A stretch of 64,000 bases of DNA from Quatrionicoccus australiensis (GTDB taxonomy: Bacteria > Pseudomonadota > Gammaproteobacteria > Burkholderiales > Rhodocyclaceae). A model generated the notes under the pieces. The model saw only the letters and a list, made by a program, of their open reading frames with translations, was not told the origin of the DNA and did not search any database. Positions 25,621-33,087 of the stretch are shown piece by piece. Made by a program: the position numbers and the translations under genes. Position 1 is the first letter of the stretch; every line of letters starts with the position of its first letter. The stretch spans positions 1,178,001 through 1,242,000 of the forward strand of contig NZ_JAHBAH010000001.1 in assembly GCF_020510425.1 (NCBI RefSeq), given 5' to 3'.

Positions 25621-26550
25621 TCAATCGGCTTCTTTGGTCAGCTTGCGGGCAAGCAGGATCAGGCTTTGCTCGAGAATCAGGCCGACGATGCCGATCACGA
25701 AAATGGCGATGATGATGTGTTCGACCTTGAGGTTGTTCCACTCATCCCAAACCCAGAAGCCGATGCCGACGCCACCGGTCAACATCTCGGCAGCGACGAT
25801 AACCAGCCAGGCAGTACCGATCGACAGGCGGATACCGGTCAGCATGTAGGGCAGCACGGCCGGGAAGAGGATCTTGGTGACGACCTTCCACTCGGAGAGC
25901 GCCAGGACGCGGGCGACGTTGAGGTAGTCCTGCGGCACACGCTGCACGCCCTGGGCGGTGTTCATGATCATCGGCCAGATCGAGCAGATGAAGATGGTGT
26001 AGGTCGCGGCCGGGTCTGCCTTCTTGAACACGAGCAGGCCGATCGGCAGCCAGGCCAGCGGCGACACCGGACGCAGCAGGCTGATGATCGGATTGATCAT
26101 CGCCGACAGGAAGGCCGAGCGGCCGAGGATGAAGCCGAGCGGAATGCCGACCACGGCGGCAAAGCCGAAGCCGATGCCGACGCGCTGCAGCGAGGACAAG
26201 ATGTTCCAGCCGATGCCCTGGTCGTTCGGCCCGTTGCGGTAGAACGGGTCGGCGAAGAGCACGGTGGCAGCGTCCCAGGTCTGGCCCGGGCCGGGAATGC
26301 TGCCGCCCTTGAGGGTGGCGACATACCAGATGCCGATCAGGATCAGCATGCCGAGGCTGGGCGGCAGGATGGCGCGCAGCAGGTTGTTGAATTTCTCGCC
26401 CAGCGGCGTACCGCTGGGCTGGGACAGTGTTTTTTCCATTTTCTTTTCCTTGGCCGGTAGCGCGGCTTGCGCCACAACCGGCGGGCTGTTCGGCACATCG
26501 ACCCGCGCCAGCGGGCTGACCAGATCGACACTCATCGTCGTTGCGCTCAT
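25621..26550 (-). CDS. nrtB: Nitrate ABC transporter permease
   Basis: 309 residues from the ATG at 26550 (GGAGAGAAGC precedes it). About 60 polar N-terminal residues, then six or so membrane spans. The ABC permease EAA-like loop is present in NVARVLALSEWKVVTKILFPAVLP (landmark ALSEWKVVTKILFPAVLPY). The NrtB/TauC family likely forms a homodimeric pore. The unusually long polar N-terminus (residues 1-55) is typical of NrtB. Lies between nrtA (56 bp) and nrtD (16 bp) in one operon. Confidence 0.92.
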   Translation of the reverse strand: MSATTMSVDLVSPLARVDVPNSPPVVAQAALPAKEKKMEKTLSQPSGTPLGEKFNNLLRAILPPSLGMLILIGIWYVATLKGGSIPGPGQTWDAATVLFADPFYRNGPNDQGIGWNILSSLQRVGIGFGFAAVVGIPLGFILGRSAFLSAMINPIISLLRPVSPLAWLPIGLLVFKKADPAATYTIFICSIWPMIMNTAQGVQRVPQDYLNVARVLALSEWKVVTKILFPAVLPYMLTGIRLSIGTAWLVIVAAEMLTGGVGIGFWVWDEWNNLKVEHIIIAIFVIGIVGLILEQSLILLARKLTKEAD

Positions 26551-26606
26551 GCTTCTCTCCTCGGACAGTCGTGATGCCGGCTGCAACCGGCATCACCTGC
26601 AGTCGA

Positions 26607-27872
26607 TCAGGCCTTGACCTTGAAACCGTCGGCGTACTTGGCGGGATCCTTGCCGTCCCAGACCACGCCGTCGATCAGCTTGTGGCTGCGCATGTCGCTC
26701 TTGGGCAGGGCAACACCGGCCGCAGCCGCGCCCTGCTTGTAGATGTCGATGCGATTGACCTGCTTCGCCACCTCGAGATATTTCGGGTGATCCTTGAGCA
26801 GGCCCCAGCGCTTGTGCTGGGTCATGAACCACATGCCGTCCGACAGGTAGGGGAAATTCACCGCGCCATCGTTGAAGAACTTCATGTGATTCTTGTCGTC
26901 CCAGCTCTTGCCCAGACCGTTCTGGTAACGGCCGAGCATGCGCGCCACGATGACGTCGGTGTCGGTATTGACGTAGGACTTCTGGGCGATGACTTCGGCC
27001 GTCTTCTGCTTGTTGGCGAGCGAGGCATCGATCCACTTGCCGGCATCGAGAATGGCTGCAACCACGGCGCGTGCCGTGTTCGGGTTCTTCTGCACCCATT
27101 CGGCGGTAGTGCCGAGAATCTTTTCCGGGTGATCGGTCCAGATGTCCTGCGTCGTCGTTGCCGTGAAGCCGATGTTGTCGATGATCGCCCGGTTGTTCCA
27201 GGGTTCGCCGACGCAGTAGCCATCCATGTTGCCGACGCGCATGTTGGCGACCATCTGCGGTGGCGGCACGGTGATGGTCTTGACGTCCTTGAGCGGATTG
27301 ATGCCCTGGCTGGCCAGCCAGTAATACAGCCACATCGCGTGCGTGCCGGTCGGGAAGGTCTGGGCGAAGGTGTATTCGCGCTCCTTCTTGGCAATCAATT
27401 TGGCCAGGCTGGGGCCGTCGACCGCGCCCTTGTCCTTCATCTGGTTGGACAGCGTGATCGCCTGACCGTTGGTGTTCAGGGTCATCAGGTTGGCCATGTC
27501 CTTCTTCGGCCCGCCAATGCCCATCTGCACGCCGTAGATCAGGCCGTACAGCACGTGGGCGCAATCGAGTTCGCCATTGACCAACTTGTCGCGCACCGAG
27601 GCCCAGGAAGCTTCCTTGGTCGGGATGATCTTGATGCCGTATTTCTCATCGAACTTCATGACCGAAGCCATCACCACGGAGGCACAGTCGGTCAGCGGGA
27701 TGAAGCCGATACGGACTTCCTTCTTTTCAGGGGCATCCGAACCTGCGGCCCAGGCGCCGCTGCGAACACCGGGGGGTACCATGGCCATCAGAGAGGCTCC
27801 CAAAGCGGTTGACACGAAATCACGACGAGAAATCGAGGAGGTGGTCTGTTCCACCGGCTTGCTATCGTCCAT
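26607..27872 (-). CDS. nrtA: Nitrate-binding protein of the ABC transporter (Tat-exported)
   Basis: 421 residues. The N-terminus carries a twin-arginine signal, SISRRDFVSTALGASLMAM. The mature part is the NrtA/NasF-type periplasmic binding fold (IGFIPLTDCASVVMA, then HVLYGLIYGVQMGIGGPKKDM region as YGLIYGVQMGIGG, and YCVGEPWNNRAI). It binds nitrate and/or nitrite and delivers it to NrtB. The ATG at 27872 has AAAGGAGCAAGC before it. It is first in nrtABD, behind a sigma-54 promoter and an ANTAR-type attenuator leader (separate entries). Confidence 0.93.
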   Translation of the reverse strand: MDDSKPVEQTTSSISRRDFVSTALGASLMAMVPPGVRSGAWAAGSDAPEKKEVRIGFIPLTDCASVVMASVMKFDEKYGIKIIPTKEASWASVRDKLVNGELDCAHVLYGLIYGVQMGIGGPKKDMANLMTLNTNGQAITLSNQMKDKGAVDGPSLAKLIAKKEREYTFAQTFPTGTHAMWLYYWLASQGINPLKDVKTITVPPPQMVANMRVGNMDGYCVGEPWNNRAIIDNIGFTATTTQDIWTDHPEKILGTTAEWVQKNPNTARAVVAAILDAGKWIDASLANKQKTAEVIAQKSYVNTDTDVIVARMLGRYQNGLGKSWDDKNHMKFFNDGAVNFPYLSDGMWFMTQHKRWGLLKDHPKYLEVAKQVNRIDIYKQGAAAAGVALPKSDMRSHKLIDGVVWDGKDPAKYADGFKVKA

Positions 27873-27900
27873 TGCTTGCTCCTTTGATTGCGGGAATCCA

Positions 27901-27956
27901 GAAAACAAAACGGGCGTCACATCCGGCTGCCGGTCTGGCAGCGCGGATGGACGCCC
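27901..27956 (-). terminator. Attenuator terminator in the nrtA leader
   Basis: On the minus strand, GGGCGTC...GACGCCC form a long interrupted stem (27912-27956), extended inside by CATCCG/CGGATG and CTGCC/GGCAG, followed by GTTTTGTTTTC (27901-27911). It lies before the nrtA ribosome site, so transcription would stop before the operon unless antiterminated. Confidence 0.85.
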
Positions 27957-27965
27957 TTGTCCTGT

Positions 27966-28005
27966 GAGTCGATACCTTTGACTCGCGCCCGGCCGCCATT
28001 GACCG
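27966..28005 (-). promoter_or_regulatory. ANTAR-type two-hairpin antiterminator motif in the nrtA leader
   Basis: Hairpin P1 (27990-28005, minus strand): CGGTC, loop AATGGC, GGCCG. Hairpin P2 (27966-27984): GAGTC and GACTC arms; with an inner A-U pair and a bulged C it presents loop AAGGTA. Both hexaloops have A at position 1 and G at position 4, the ANTAR-protein recognition rule. The two are 5 nt apart and followed by the attenuator. NasT, encoded just upstream, is the likely ligand. Confidence 0.75.
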
Positions 28006-28025
28006 TGCGTTAATGAACTGACTAT

Positions 28026-28042
28026 CGCAATGGCCGTGCCAG
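28026..28042 (-). promoter_or_regulatory. Sigma-54 promoter of nrtABD
   Basis: Minus strand TGGCACG (28041-28035), 4-nt spacer, TTGC (28030-28027): an exact -24/-12 element with GG and GC correctly spaced. Predicted start near 28015, ten bases before hairpin P1. Confidence 0.9.
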
Positions 28043-28131
28043 GCCCGGAATATTTTTCTTAACCCCTTGCCGGATAAGCATTTTCTCGATTTTTTCGGGG
28101 TTGACCGCTGGCCGGCGCCAGGGCGATGAAC

Positions 28132-28146
28132 GCACTATTGCAGTGC
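28132..28146. promoter_or_regulatory. NtrC-like binding site upstream of nrtA
   Basis: Dyad GCACT-N5-AGTGC, close to the NtrC consensus GCACC-N5-GGTGC. It lies about 100 bp upstream of the -24 element, a normal enhancer distance. Confidence 0.6.
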
Positions 28147-28170
28147 AGCAAGCGGCGATGCCGCACGCCT

Positions 28171-28746
28171 TTAGAGCAGTACGCGCGCCATGTCGATGAC
28201 GTCGCGGGCGACTTTGGCCAGGGTCTGGCCGCGCTCCATGGCCAGCTTGCGCATGGCGTGATAGGCCGCATCCTCGTCGAGGCCGCGCGCCTTCATCAGC
28301 ACGCCCTTGGCCTTGTCGACCAGTTTGCGGTCGGTGAGCTTGCGCGATGCTTCGTCGAGTTCGCGGCGCAGGGCCTGTGTATCCTCGAAACGGGCGCGCG
28401 CCACTTCGAGGATGGGCTTGATCCGCTTCTGGTCCAGGCCATCGACGATATAGGCGGAAACGCCCGCCTTGACTGCATCGCGGATACTTTGCTGGCCTTC
28501 TTCCTGGGTAAAGATGACGACCGGCCGCGGCATGTTGCGATGCATCGCGGCCAGGTTTTCCAGCGTGTCGCGACTCGGACTGTCGGTGTCGATCAGGATC
28601 ACGTCCGGCTGCAACTTCTCGACTTCGGCCGTCAGGTTTTCCGAATCGGCCAGGATCGCGGCCACCTGGTAACCGGCGAGCGCCAGCCCGGCACAGATTT
28701 CTCCGGCCCGCGAGCGCGATTCATCAATGACAAGAACGGTCAGCAT
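28171..28746 (-). CDS. nasT: NasT-type response-regulator-like antiterminator with ANTAR domain
   Basis: 191 residues from the ATG at 28746. The N-terminal receiver-like domain (about 1-120) has VLVIDESRSRA and DVILIDTDSPSRDTL, keeping an Asp at the usual phospho-site area. A C-terminal ANTAR RNA-binding domain (about 130-188) has LVDKAKGVLMKARGLDEDAAYHAM (landmarks KAKGVLM and DEDAAYHAMRKLAM). NasT proteins bind paired hexaloop hairpins and prevent termination in nitrate-assimilation leaders. Such a leader lies immediately downstream, before nrtA. Its known antagonist NasS is not encoded in this locus. Eight bp after the chelatase gene. Confidence 0.9.
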   Translation of the reverse strand: MLTVLVIDESRSRAGEICAGLALAGYQVAAILADSENLTAEVEKLQPDVILIDTDSPSRDTLENLAAMHRNMPRPVVIFTQEEGQQSIRDAVKAGVSAYIVDGLDQKRIKPILEVARARFEDTQALRRELDEASRKLTDRKLVDKAKGVLMKARGLDEDAAYHAMRKLAMERGQTLAKVARDVIDMARVLL

Positions 28747-28754
28747 GCCTGAAC

Positions 28755-29135
28755 TCAAGCAAGCTCCGAACCAGCCAGCAGCAAGGCGGCCTCGGCCATG
28801 GCCTGAACAACGACTTCATGTTCGCCGATCGCATTGCCGAGTGAAAACTCGACTTGCGGATAGGTCGACCGCAAGGCGGCCAGCATTTCCGGCAGTTCGC
28901 GTTTCAAATGGCCGCCGCGCGCGATGAACATCGGCAGCACGACGATGCGCCCGGCCCCGGCGGCAATCGCATCGGCCACACACTCGGCCAGGCTGGGCGT
29001 CATGAATTCGAGAAAGGCCAGTTCGACCGGGGTTTCCGGCACACGGCCACGCAGCAAGGCCTGGACGCGGCGCATCGGGCTCGCCCATTCGGGATCGCGG
29101 GCACCATGGGCAAAGAGGATCAAGGCTGTTTTCAT
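28755..29135 (-). CDS. cbiX: Sirohydrochlorin chelatase-type protein (CbiX/SirB, single domain)
   Basis: 126 residues from MKTALILFAHGARDPEWASP, the CbiX small-form start with the metal-binding His in FAHGARD; a second motif is MFIARGGHLKRELPEM. One CbiX domain, so it would act as a homodimer inserting iron (siroheme) or cobalt. Placed directly behind nirB-nirD, it most likely supplies siroheme to the nitrite reductase. It precedes nasT by 8 bp in the same operon. The stretch 29136-29224 before it holds only a weak hairpin (about 29165-29188). Confidence 0.85.
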   Translation of the reverse strand: MKTALILFAHGARDPEWASPMRRVQALLRGRVPETPVELAFLEFMTPSLAECVADAIAAGAGRIVVLPMFIARGGHLKRELPEMLAALRSTYPQVEFSLGNAIGEHEVVVQAMAEAALLLAGSELA

Positions 29136-29224
29136 CTGGGTACACTTTAACTGAAGAGGAAAGCCCGACTGCTACCGCTTCGGGCGTATTGACAGCCGAT
29201 CAGAACACGCAGCGCCCCCTAAGT

Positions 29225-30010
29225 TCAGCCACGTACCAGCTTTTCGTAACGGCCGGTCAGGCCATCCATCACTTCGAGAATCCGCTCGCTGGTCGTTGCC
29301 ACGTTACGCACCGCAAGCTCCCGTGTTTCCCTCCCGTTCAGGGCTTGCTCGAAGAACAGCCACTGGGTGTTGGCCAGTTCCAGTTCGACGCGGATTTCCG
29401 GCGTGTTTTCCGGTGCCTGGTTGAGTTCCCTGAGTGCCGCAACGAAGTCGCGCCGCGCCGCATCCAGTTCGCCCCGCAGCGCCTCGGAGACGATACCGGA
29501 CTGCTCGACGAGAAAGCACTTGGCCATGCGCTGCGACAGCATGCGCTGCCGCCCCGAGATATTCACCAGATGCCCGGCCGTGCTGCCCGCCTGTTTTTCG
29601 TACAAACCGGTCAGCAGATGTGCCGCGCGCAAGGTCCGGTCGGACTCCGCCAGCACCAGGCGCAGATTTTCCGGCGTCCGGGGACGTCCAAGCACGTCAC
29701 GATAGCCCCCCCAGGCGCGCTCCAGATCGAGCAGTGCGCCCTTGATCGCTTCGCCGGGAGCGATGCTCGCCAATTCGGCCAGCTGCGACTCGAACAGCCG
29801 CCGCGACTGCTCGAGCAAGACCTCCGCCTTCTGCGGCATCGCGCCCAGCACCAGCATGGTGAATGCCTTCGCCATGCGCTGCGACAACATGCGTTGCCGC
29901 CCGGCCTTGTTGATCGCCGCACCCAGCGACATGGCACCGCTTTCTGCGGCAAACAGCGGCCGAGCAACAAAACTGGAGAGCGCGCCAAGAACGAAGTTCC
30001 GGCGGCGCAT
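29225..30010 (-). CDS. Exported protein with two PilJ/NarX-type sensor domains; candidate nitrate sensor
   Basis: 261 residues. Starts MRRRNFVLGALSSFVARPLFA, a short Tat-like signal (RRNFV) with likely cleavage after LFA. The rest is a duplicated PilJ/NarX N-terminal four-helix module: INKAGRQRMLSQRMAKAF (about 37-54) and again VNISGRQRMLSQRMAKCF (about 150-167). This Gly-Arg-Gln-Arg motif is the nitrate-binding P-box of NarX/NarQ. No membrane anchor, HAMP or kinase domain follows. It lies 4 bp after nirD and upstream of nasT, where NasS would be expected. A nitrate-binding role is inferred from the motif and neighbours; how an exported protein would reach NasT is unclear. Confidence 0.75.
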   Translation of the reverse strand: MRRRNFVLGALSSFVARPLFAAESGAMSLGAAINKAGRQRMLSQRMAKAFTMLVLGAMPQKAEVLLEQSRRLFESQLAELASIAPGEAIKGALLDLERAWGGYRDVLGRPRTPENLRLVLAESDRTLRAAHLLTGLYEKQAGSTAGHLVNISGRQRMLSQRMAKCFLVEQSGIVSEALRGELDAARRDFVAALRELNQAPENTPEIRVELELANTQWLFFEQALNGRETRELAVRNVATTSERILEVMDGLTGRYEKLVRG

Positions 30011-30014
30011 TCCC

Positions 30015-30326
30015 TCAGAGAGCAAGGAACACCTCGCCGCCCTCGACCTTGACCGAAAACTTGTTGCAGGAACCGACATCCGGCGCCACCGCCTGGCCGT
30101 CTTCAAGGCCGATGTTCCAGCCATGCAGCGGGCAGGTGACACGCCGGCCATGCACCAGGCCCTGCGACAGCGGACCGCCCTTGTGCGGGCACTTGTCGTG
30201 CAACGCGAAGACCTCGTCTTCGGCGTTGCGGAAAATGGCGATGTCGCCGCCCTTCTCCGGGCGCACGATGCGCGAACCCAGCGGCGGGATGTCTTCCAGC
30301 TTGCAGATCAGTTTCCAGTTGTTCAT
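30015..30326 (-). CDS. nirD: Nitrite reductase small subunit (Rieske type)
   Basis: 103 residues from MNNWKLICKLEDIPPLGSR; the ATG at 30326 follows GAGGAATACACA. It is the small partner of NirB in NADH-dependent assimilatory nitrite reduction to ammonium. Unlike E. coli NirD, it keeps Rieske ligands: CPHKGG (Cys-X-His) and CPLHGW (Cys-X2-His), so it probably carries a [2Fe-2S] cluster. 57 bp after nirB; overlaps nothing. Confidence 0.93.
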   Translation of the reverse strand: MNNWKLICKLEDIPPLGSRIVRPEKGGDIAIFRNAEDEVFALHDKCPHKGGPLSQGLVHGRRVTCPLHGWNIGLEDGQAVAPDVGSCNKFSVKVEGGEVFLAL

Positions 30327-30383
30327 TGTGTATTCCTCGATTTTTGCCATTTTTCGGATGTTGACCGCTAGCGCCTTGCGGCC

Positions 30384-32834
30384 TCAGGCAATCGCCACCG
30401 GCACGATGGGAATGAATTGCTTGATCGCTTCCGGCTCGCGCGACGTCGCCCACGGATCCTTCGCATCCTTCAGCGAGTCGAGCAGCGCGGCGTAGAGCGC
30501 CTTGCGGCCTTCGCCATCCTCGACGATCTTGCCTTTGACGTAATCCATGCCGACCCGCTCCAGCCAGTGGCAGGTGCGCTCCAGGTACCAGCCCTCGACG
30601 CGATAAAGCTGCAGGAAGGCGCCGGAATATTCCATGACCTCCTCGTCCGAACCGACCTTGCACAGGAACTGCGCGACTTCGGTCTTGATGCCGCCGTTGC
30701 CGGCGATGTAGATCTCGTAGCCGGAATCGACGCCGATGATGCCGACGTCCTTGATGCCAGCTTCGGCGCAGTTGCGCGGACAGCCGGAGACGGCGAGCTT
30801 GACCTTGTGCGGCGCATACATGTCGAACAGCATCTTCTCGAGCTTGACGCCCATCGACATCGCCAGTTGCGTGCCAAAGCGGCAGTGCTCGGCGCCGACG
30901 CAGGTCTTCACGGTGCGGATCGACTTGCCGTAGGCGTGGCCGGACACCATGCCGGCGGCGTTGAGGTCGGCCCAGATGCCGGGCAGGTCTTCCTTCTTGA
31001 TGCCGAGCAGATCGATACGCTGACCGCCGGTGACCTTGACGGTCGGCACGTTGTACTTTTCCGCCGCATCGGCAATGGCGCGCAGCTCGGCCGGCGTCGT
31101 CAGGCCGCCCCACATGCGCGGCACCACCGAATAGGTACCGTCCTTCTGGATGTTGGCGTGCGAACGCTCGTTGATCAGGCGCGACTGCGGATCGTCCTTG
31201 GCCTCGTGCGGCCAGGTCGAGATCAGGTAGTAATTGACGGCCGGGCGACACTTGTCGCAACCGTTCGGCGTCTTCCATTCGAGGGCCTTGAAGACGGCTT
31301 CCTTGCTGACCAGATGCTGCTCGCGGATCGCATCGCGCACCATCTTGTGCGACTGCTCGGTACAGCCGCAGACCGGCTTCTTGTCGGAAGCGGCCGGTGT
31401 GTAGGCGCCGCCGATGGTCGAGGCAAGAATCTGTTCGACCAGGCCGGCGCAGGAACCGCAGGACGATGCCGCCTTGGTGTGCCTCTTGACCTCGTCGAGC
31501 GTAAACAGGCCCTTTTCCTTGATCGCCTTGACGATGGTGCCCTTGGTCACACCGTTGCAGCCGCAGACCTCGGCCGTGTCTGGCATTTCGGCCGCCTTGC
31601 TGTTGCCGGCGTGGCCGACGTCGCCGACCAGCGACTGGCCGAAGATCAGCGAATCGCGGATGTCGTGGATGTCGCGGCCGTCCTTGAGCAACTGGAAATA
31701 CCACGGGCCGTCGGCCGTATCGCCGTACATGACGCCGCCGACCAGCTTGTTGTCCTTGACCACCAGTTTCTTGTAAACACCGCCGTACGGGTCGTTGAGC
31801 AGGATTTCCTCGCAGCCCTCGCCGCCCATGTAGTTGCCGGCAGAAAAGAGGTCGATGCCGGTCACCTTGAGCTTGGTCGAGGTCACCGAGCCGGTGTAGC
31901 GGCCGATGCCGTAGCCGGCCAGGTGATTGGCGGCGACCTTGGCCTGCTCGAAGAGCGGCGCGACCAGGCCGTAGGCGATGCCGCGGTGGCTGACGCATTC
32001 GCCAACCGCGTAGACCTTGGGATCGTAGGTCTGCATCGTGTCGTTCACGACGATGCCGCGGTTGCAGTAGATGCCCGAGGCTTCGGCCAGCGTGTAGTTG
32101 GGGCGGATGCCGGCGGCCATCACGACGAGATCGGCCGGCAACTGCATGCCATCCTTGAAGCGGATCGCCGCGACGCGCCCGCTCTCGCCGGGAATCAGCG
32201 CCTCGGTATGCTTCTGCAGCAGGAATTTGAGACCCTTGTCTTCGAGCGACTTCTGCAACATGCGGCCGGCCACTTCGTCGAGCTGACGTTCAAGCAGCCA
32301 CGGGCCGATATGCACCACGGTGACGTCCATGCCGCGCAGCTTGAGGCCATTGGCAGCTTCCAGGCCGAGCAGGCCGCCGCCGATGACGACCGCGTGCTTG
32401 TGCAGCCTGGCGGCTTCGATCATCTCGTCGGTGTCCTTGATGTCGCGGTAACCGATGACGCCGGGCAGATCGTTGCCGGGAATCGGCAGCATGAAGGGCG
32501 TCGAGCCGGTGGCGACGAGCAGGCGGTCGTAATGTTCCTCGCTGCCGTCGTCGGCAATCACCTTGCGATTGACGCGATCGATCTTCACCACCTGCTTGCC
32601 GGTGTGCAAGGTGATCTTGTTTTCCTTGTACCACTCGAGTTCGTTGAGCACGATCTCGGCGATGGTCATTTCGCCGGCAAGCACCGGCGAGAGCAGGATG
32701 CGGTTGTAGTTGGGATGCGGTTCGGCACCGAAGATCGTGATGTCGTAGTGATCCGGCTTGATCTTCAGGAGTTCTTCAACGGTACGGACACCGGCCATGC
32801 CGTTGCCGATCAGGACGAGACGGGGTTTGCTCAT
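30384..32834 (-). CDS. nirB: Nitrite reductase [NAD(P)H] large subunit
   Basis: 816 residues. Order: FAD/NAD(P)-binding pyridine-nucleotide oxidoreductase domain (LVLIGNGMAGVRTVEELL; VIGGGLLGLEAANGL), BFD-like [2Fe-2S] region (CGCNGVTKGTIVKAI; CGSCAGLVEQI), ferredoxin-like half domains, then the siroheme/[4Fe-4S] motif CVGAEHCRFG...SGCPRNCAEAG. It reduces nitrite by six electrons to ammonium in the cytosol. The ATG at 32834 is chosen because GGAG lies six bases upstream. Driven by a sigma-54 promoter at 32971. Confidence 0.96.
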   Translation of the reverse strand: MSKPRLVLIGNGMAGVRTVEELLKIKPDHYDITIFGAEPHPNYNRILLSPVLAGEMTIAEIVLNELEWYKENKITLHTGKQVVKIDRVNRKVIADDGSEEHYDRLLVATGSTPFMLPIPGNDLPGVIGYRDIKDTDEMIEAARLHKHAVVIGGGLLGLEAANGLKLRGMDVTVVHIGPWLLERQLDEVAGRMLQKSLEDKGLKFLLQKHTEALIPGESGRVAAIRFKDGMQLPADLVVMAAGIRPNYTLAEASGIYCNRGIVVNDTMQTYDPKVYAVGECVSHRGIAYGLVAPLFEQAKVAANHLAGYGIGRYTGSVTSTKLKVTGIDLFSAGNYMGGEGCEEILLNDPYGGVYKKLVVKDNKLVGGVMYGDTADGPWYFQLLKDGRDIHDIRDSLIFGQSLVGDVGHAGNSKAAEMPDTAEVCGCNGVTKGTIVKAIKEKGLFTLDEVKRHTKAASSCGSCAGLVEQILASTIGGAYTPAASDKKPVCGCTEQSHKMVRDAIREQHLVSKEAVFKALEWKTPNGCDKCRPAVNYYLISTWPHEAKDDPQSRLINERSHANIQKDGTYSVVPRMWGGLTTPAELRAIADAAEKYNVPTVKVTGGQRIDLLGIKKEDLPGIWADLNAAGMVSGHAYGKSIRTVKTCVGAEHCRFGTQLAMSMGVKLEKMLFDMYAPHKVKLAVSGCPRNCAEAGIKDVGIIGVDSGYEIYIAGNGGIKTEVAQFLCKVGSDEEVMEYSGAFLQLYRVEGWYLERTCHWLERVGMDYVKGKIVEDGEGRKALYAALLDSLKDAKDPWATSREPEAIKQFIPIVPVAIA

Positions 32835-32926
32835 TATGGGCTCCAACGATGCGTGCGCCCGGAGGGACGCGAAACTTGTGTTTCAGCGCATGACGTCTTT
32901 GCCATTGCGGACCGGAGCGGTCCATT

Positions 32927-32942
32927 CCGTCGTCGTTGACGG
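32927..32942 (-). promoter_or_regulatory. Single ANTAR-like hexaloop hairpin in the nirB leader
   Basis: Minus strand CCGTC, loop AACGAC, GACGG: a perfect 5-bp stem with A1 and G4 in the loop. It starts about 18 nt after the predicted transcription start. A second hairpin follows (32909-32923, GGACCG/CGGTCC), but its loop does not fit the rule, and no U-tract terminator is seen. Candidate only. Confidence 0.35.
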
Positions 32943-32970
32943 GGTATTTCGCTGTTGATGAATTACTGAT

Positions 32971-32987
32971 CGCAATCCTCGTGCCAG
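32971..32987 (-). promoter_or_regulatory. Sigma-54 promoter of nirB operon
   Basis: Minus strand TGGCACG (32986-32980), 4-nt spacer, TTGC (32975-32972). Predicted start near 32960, giving a 126-nt leader before nirB. Confidence 0.88.
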
Positions 32988-33040
32988 GAAGCTAACACGA
33001 TGATTTATTGCATATTCCTGTTGTCGACCGCCTGACATCC

Positions 33041-33075
33041 GCACCAAATGAAGGCATCAGGCACCCGAGCGGGCA
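33041..33075. promoter_or_regulatory. Two NtrC-like half-conserved sites upstream of nirB
   Basis: GCACC-N5-(A)GGC at 33041-33055 and GCACC-N5-GGGCA at 33061-33075, each with one good GCACC arm and 20 bp apart, on the same helix face. They lie 57-91 bp upstream of the -24 element. Confidence 0.4.
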
Positions 33076-33087
33076 CTAAATTGCAGC

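Noticed and set aside
30417-32939. An 840-residue open frame on the plus strand opposite nirB
   Set aside because: It is the antisense shadow of nirB, as expected in GC-rich coding DNA; it shows no known motif and no ribosome site, while nirB has all cofactor motifs.
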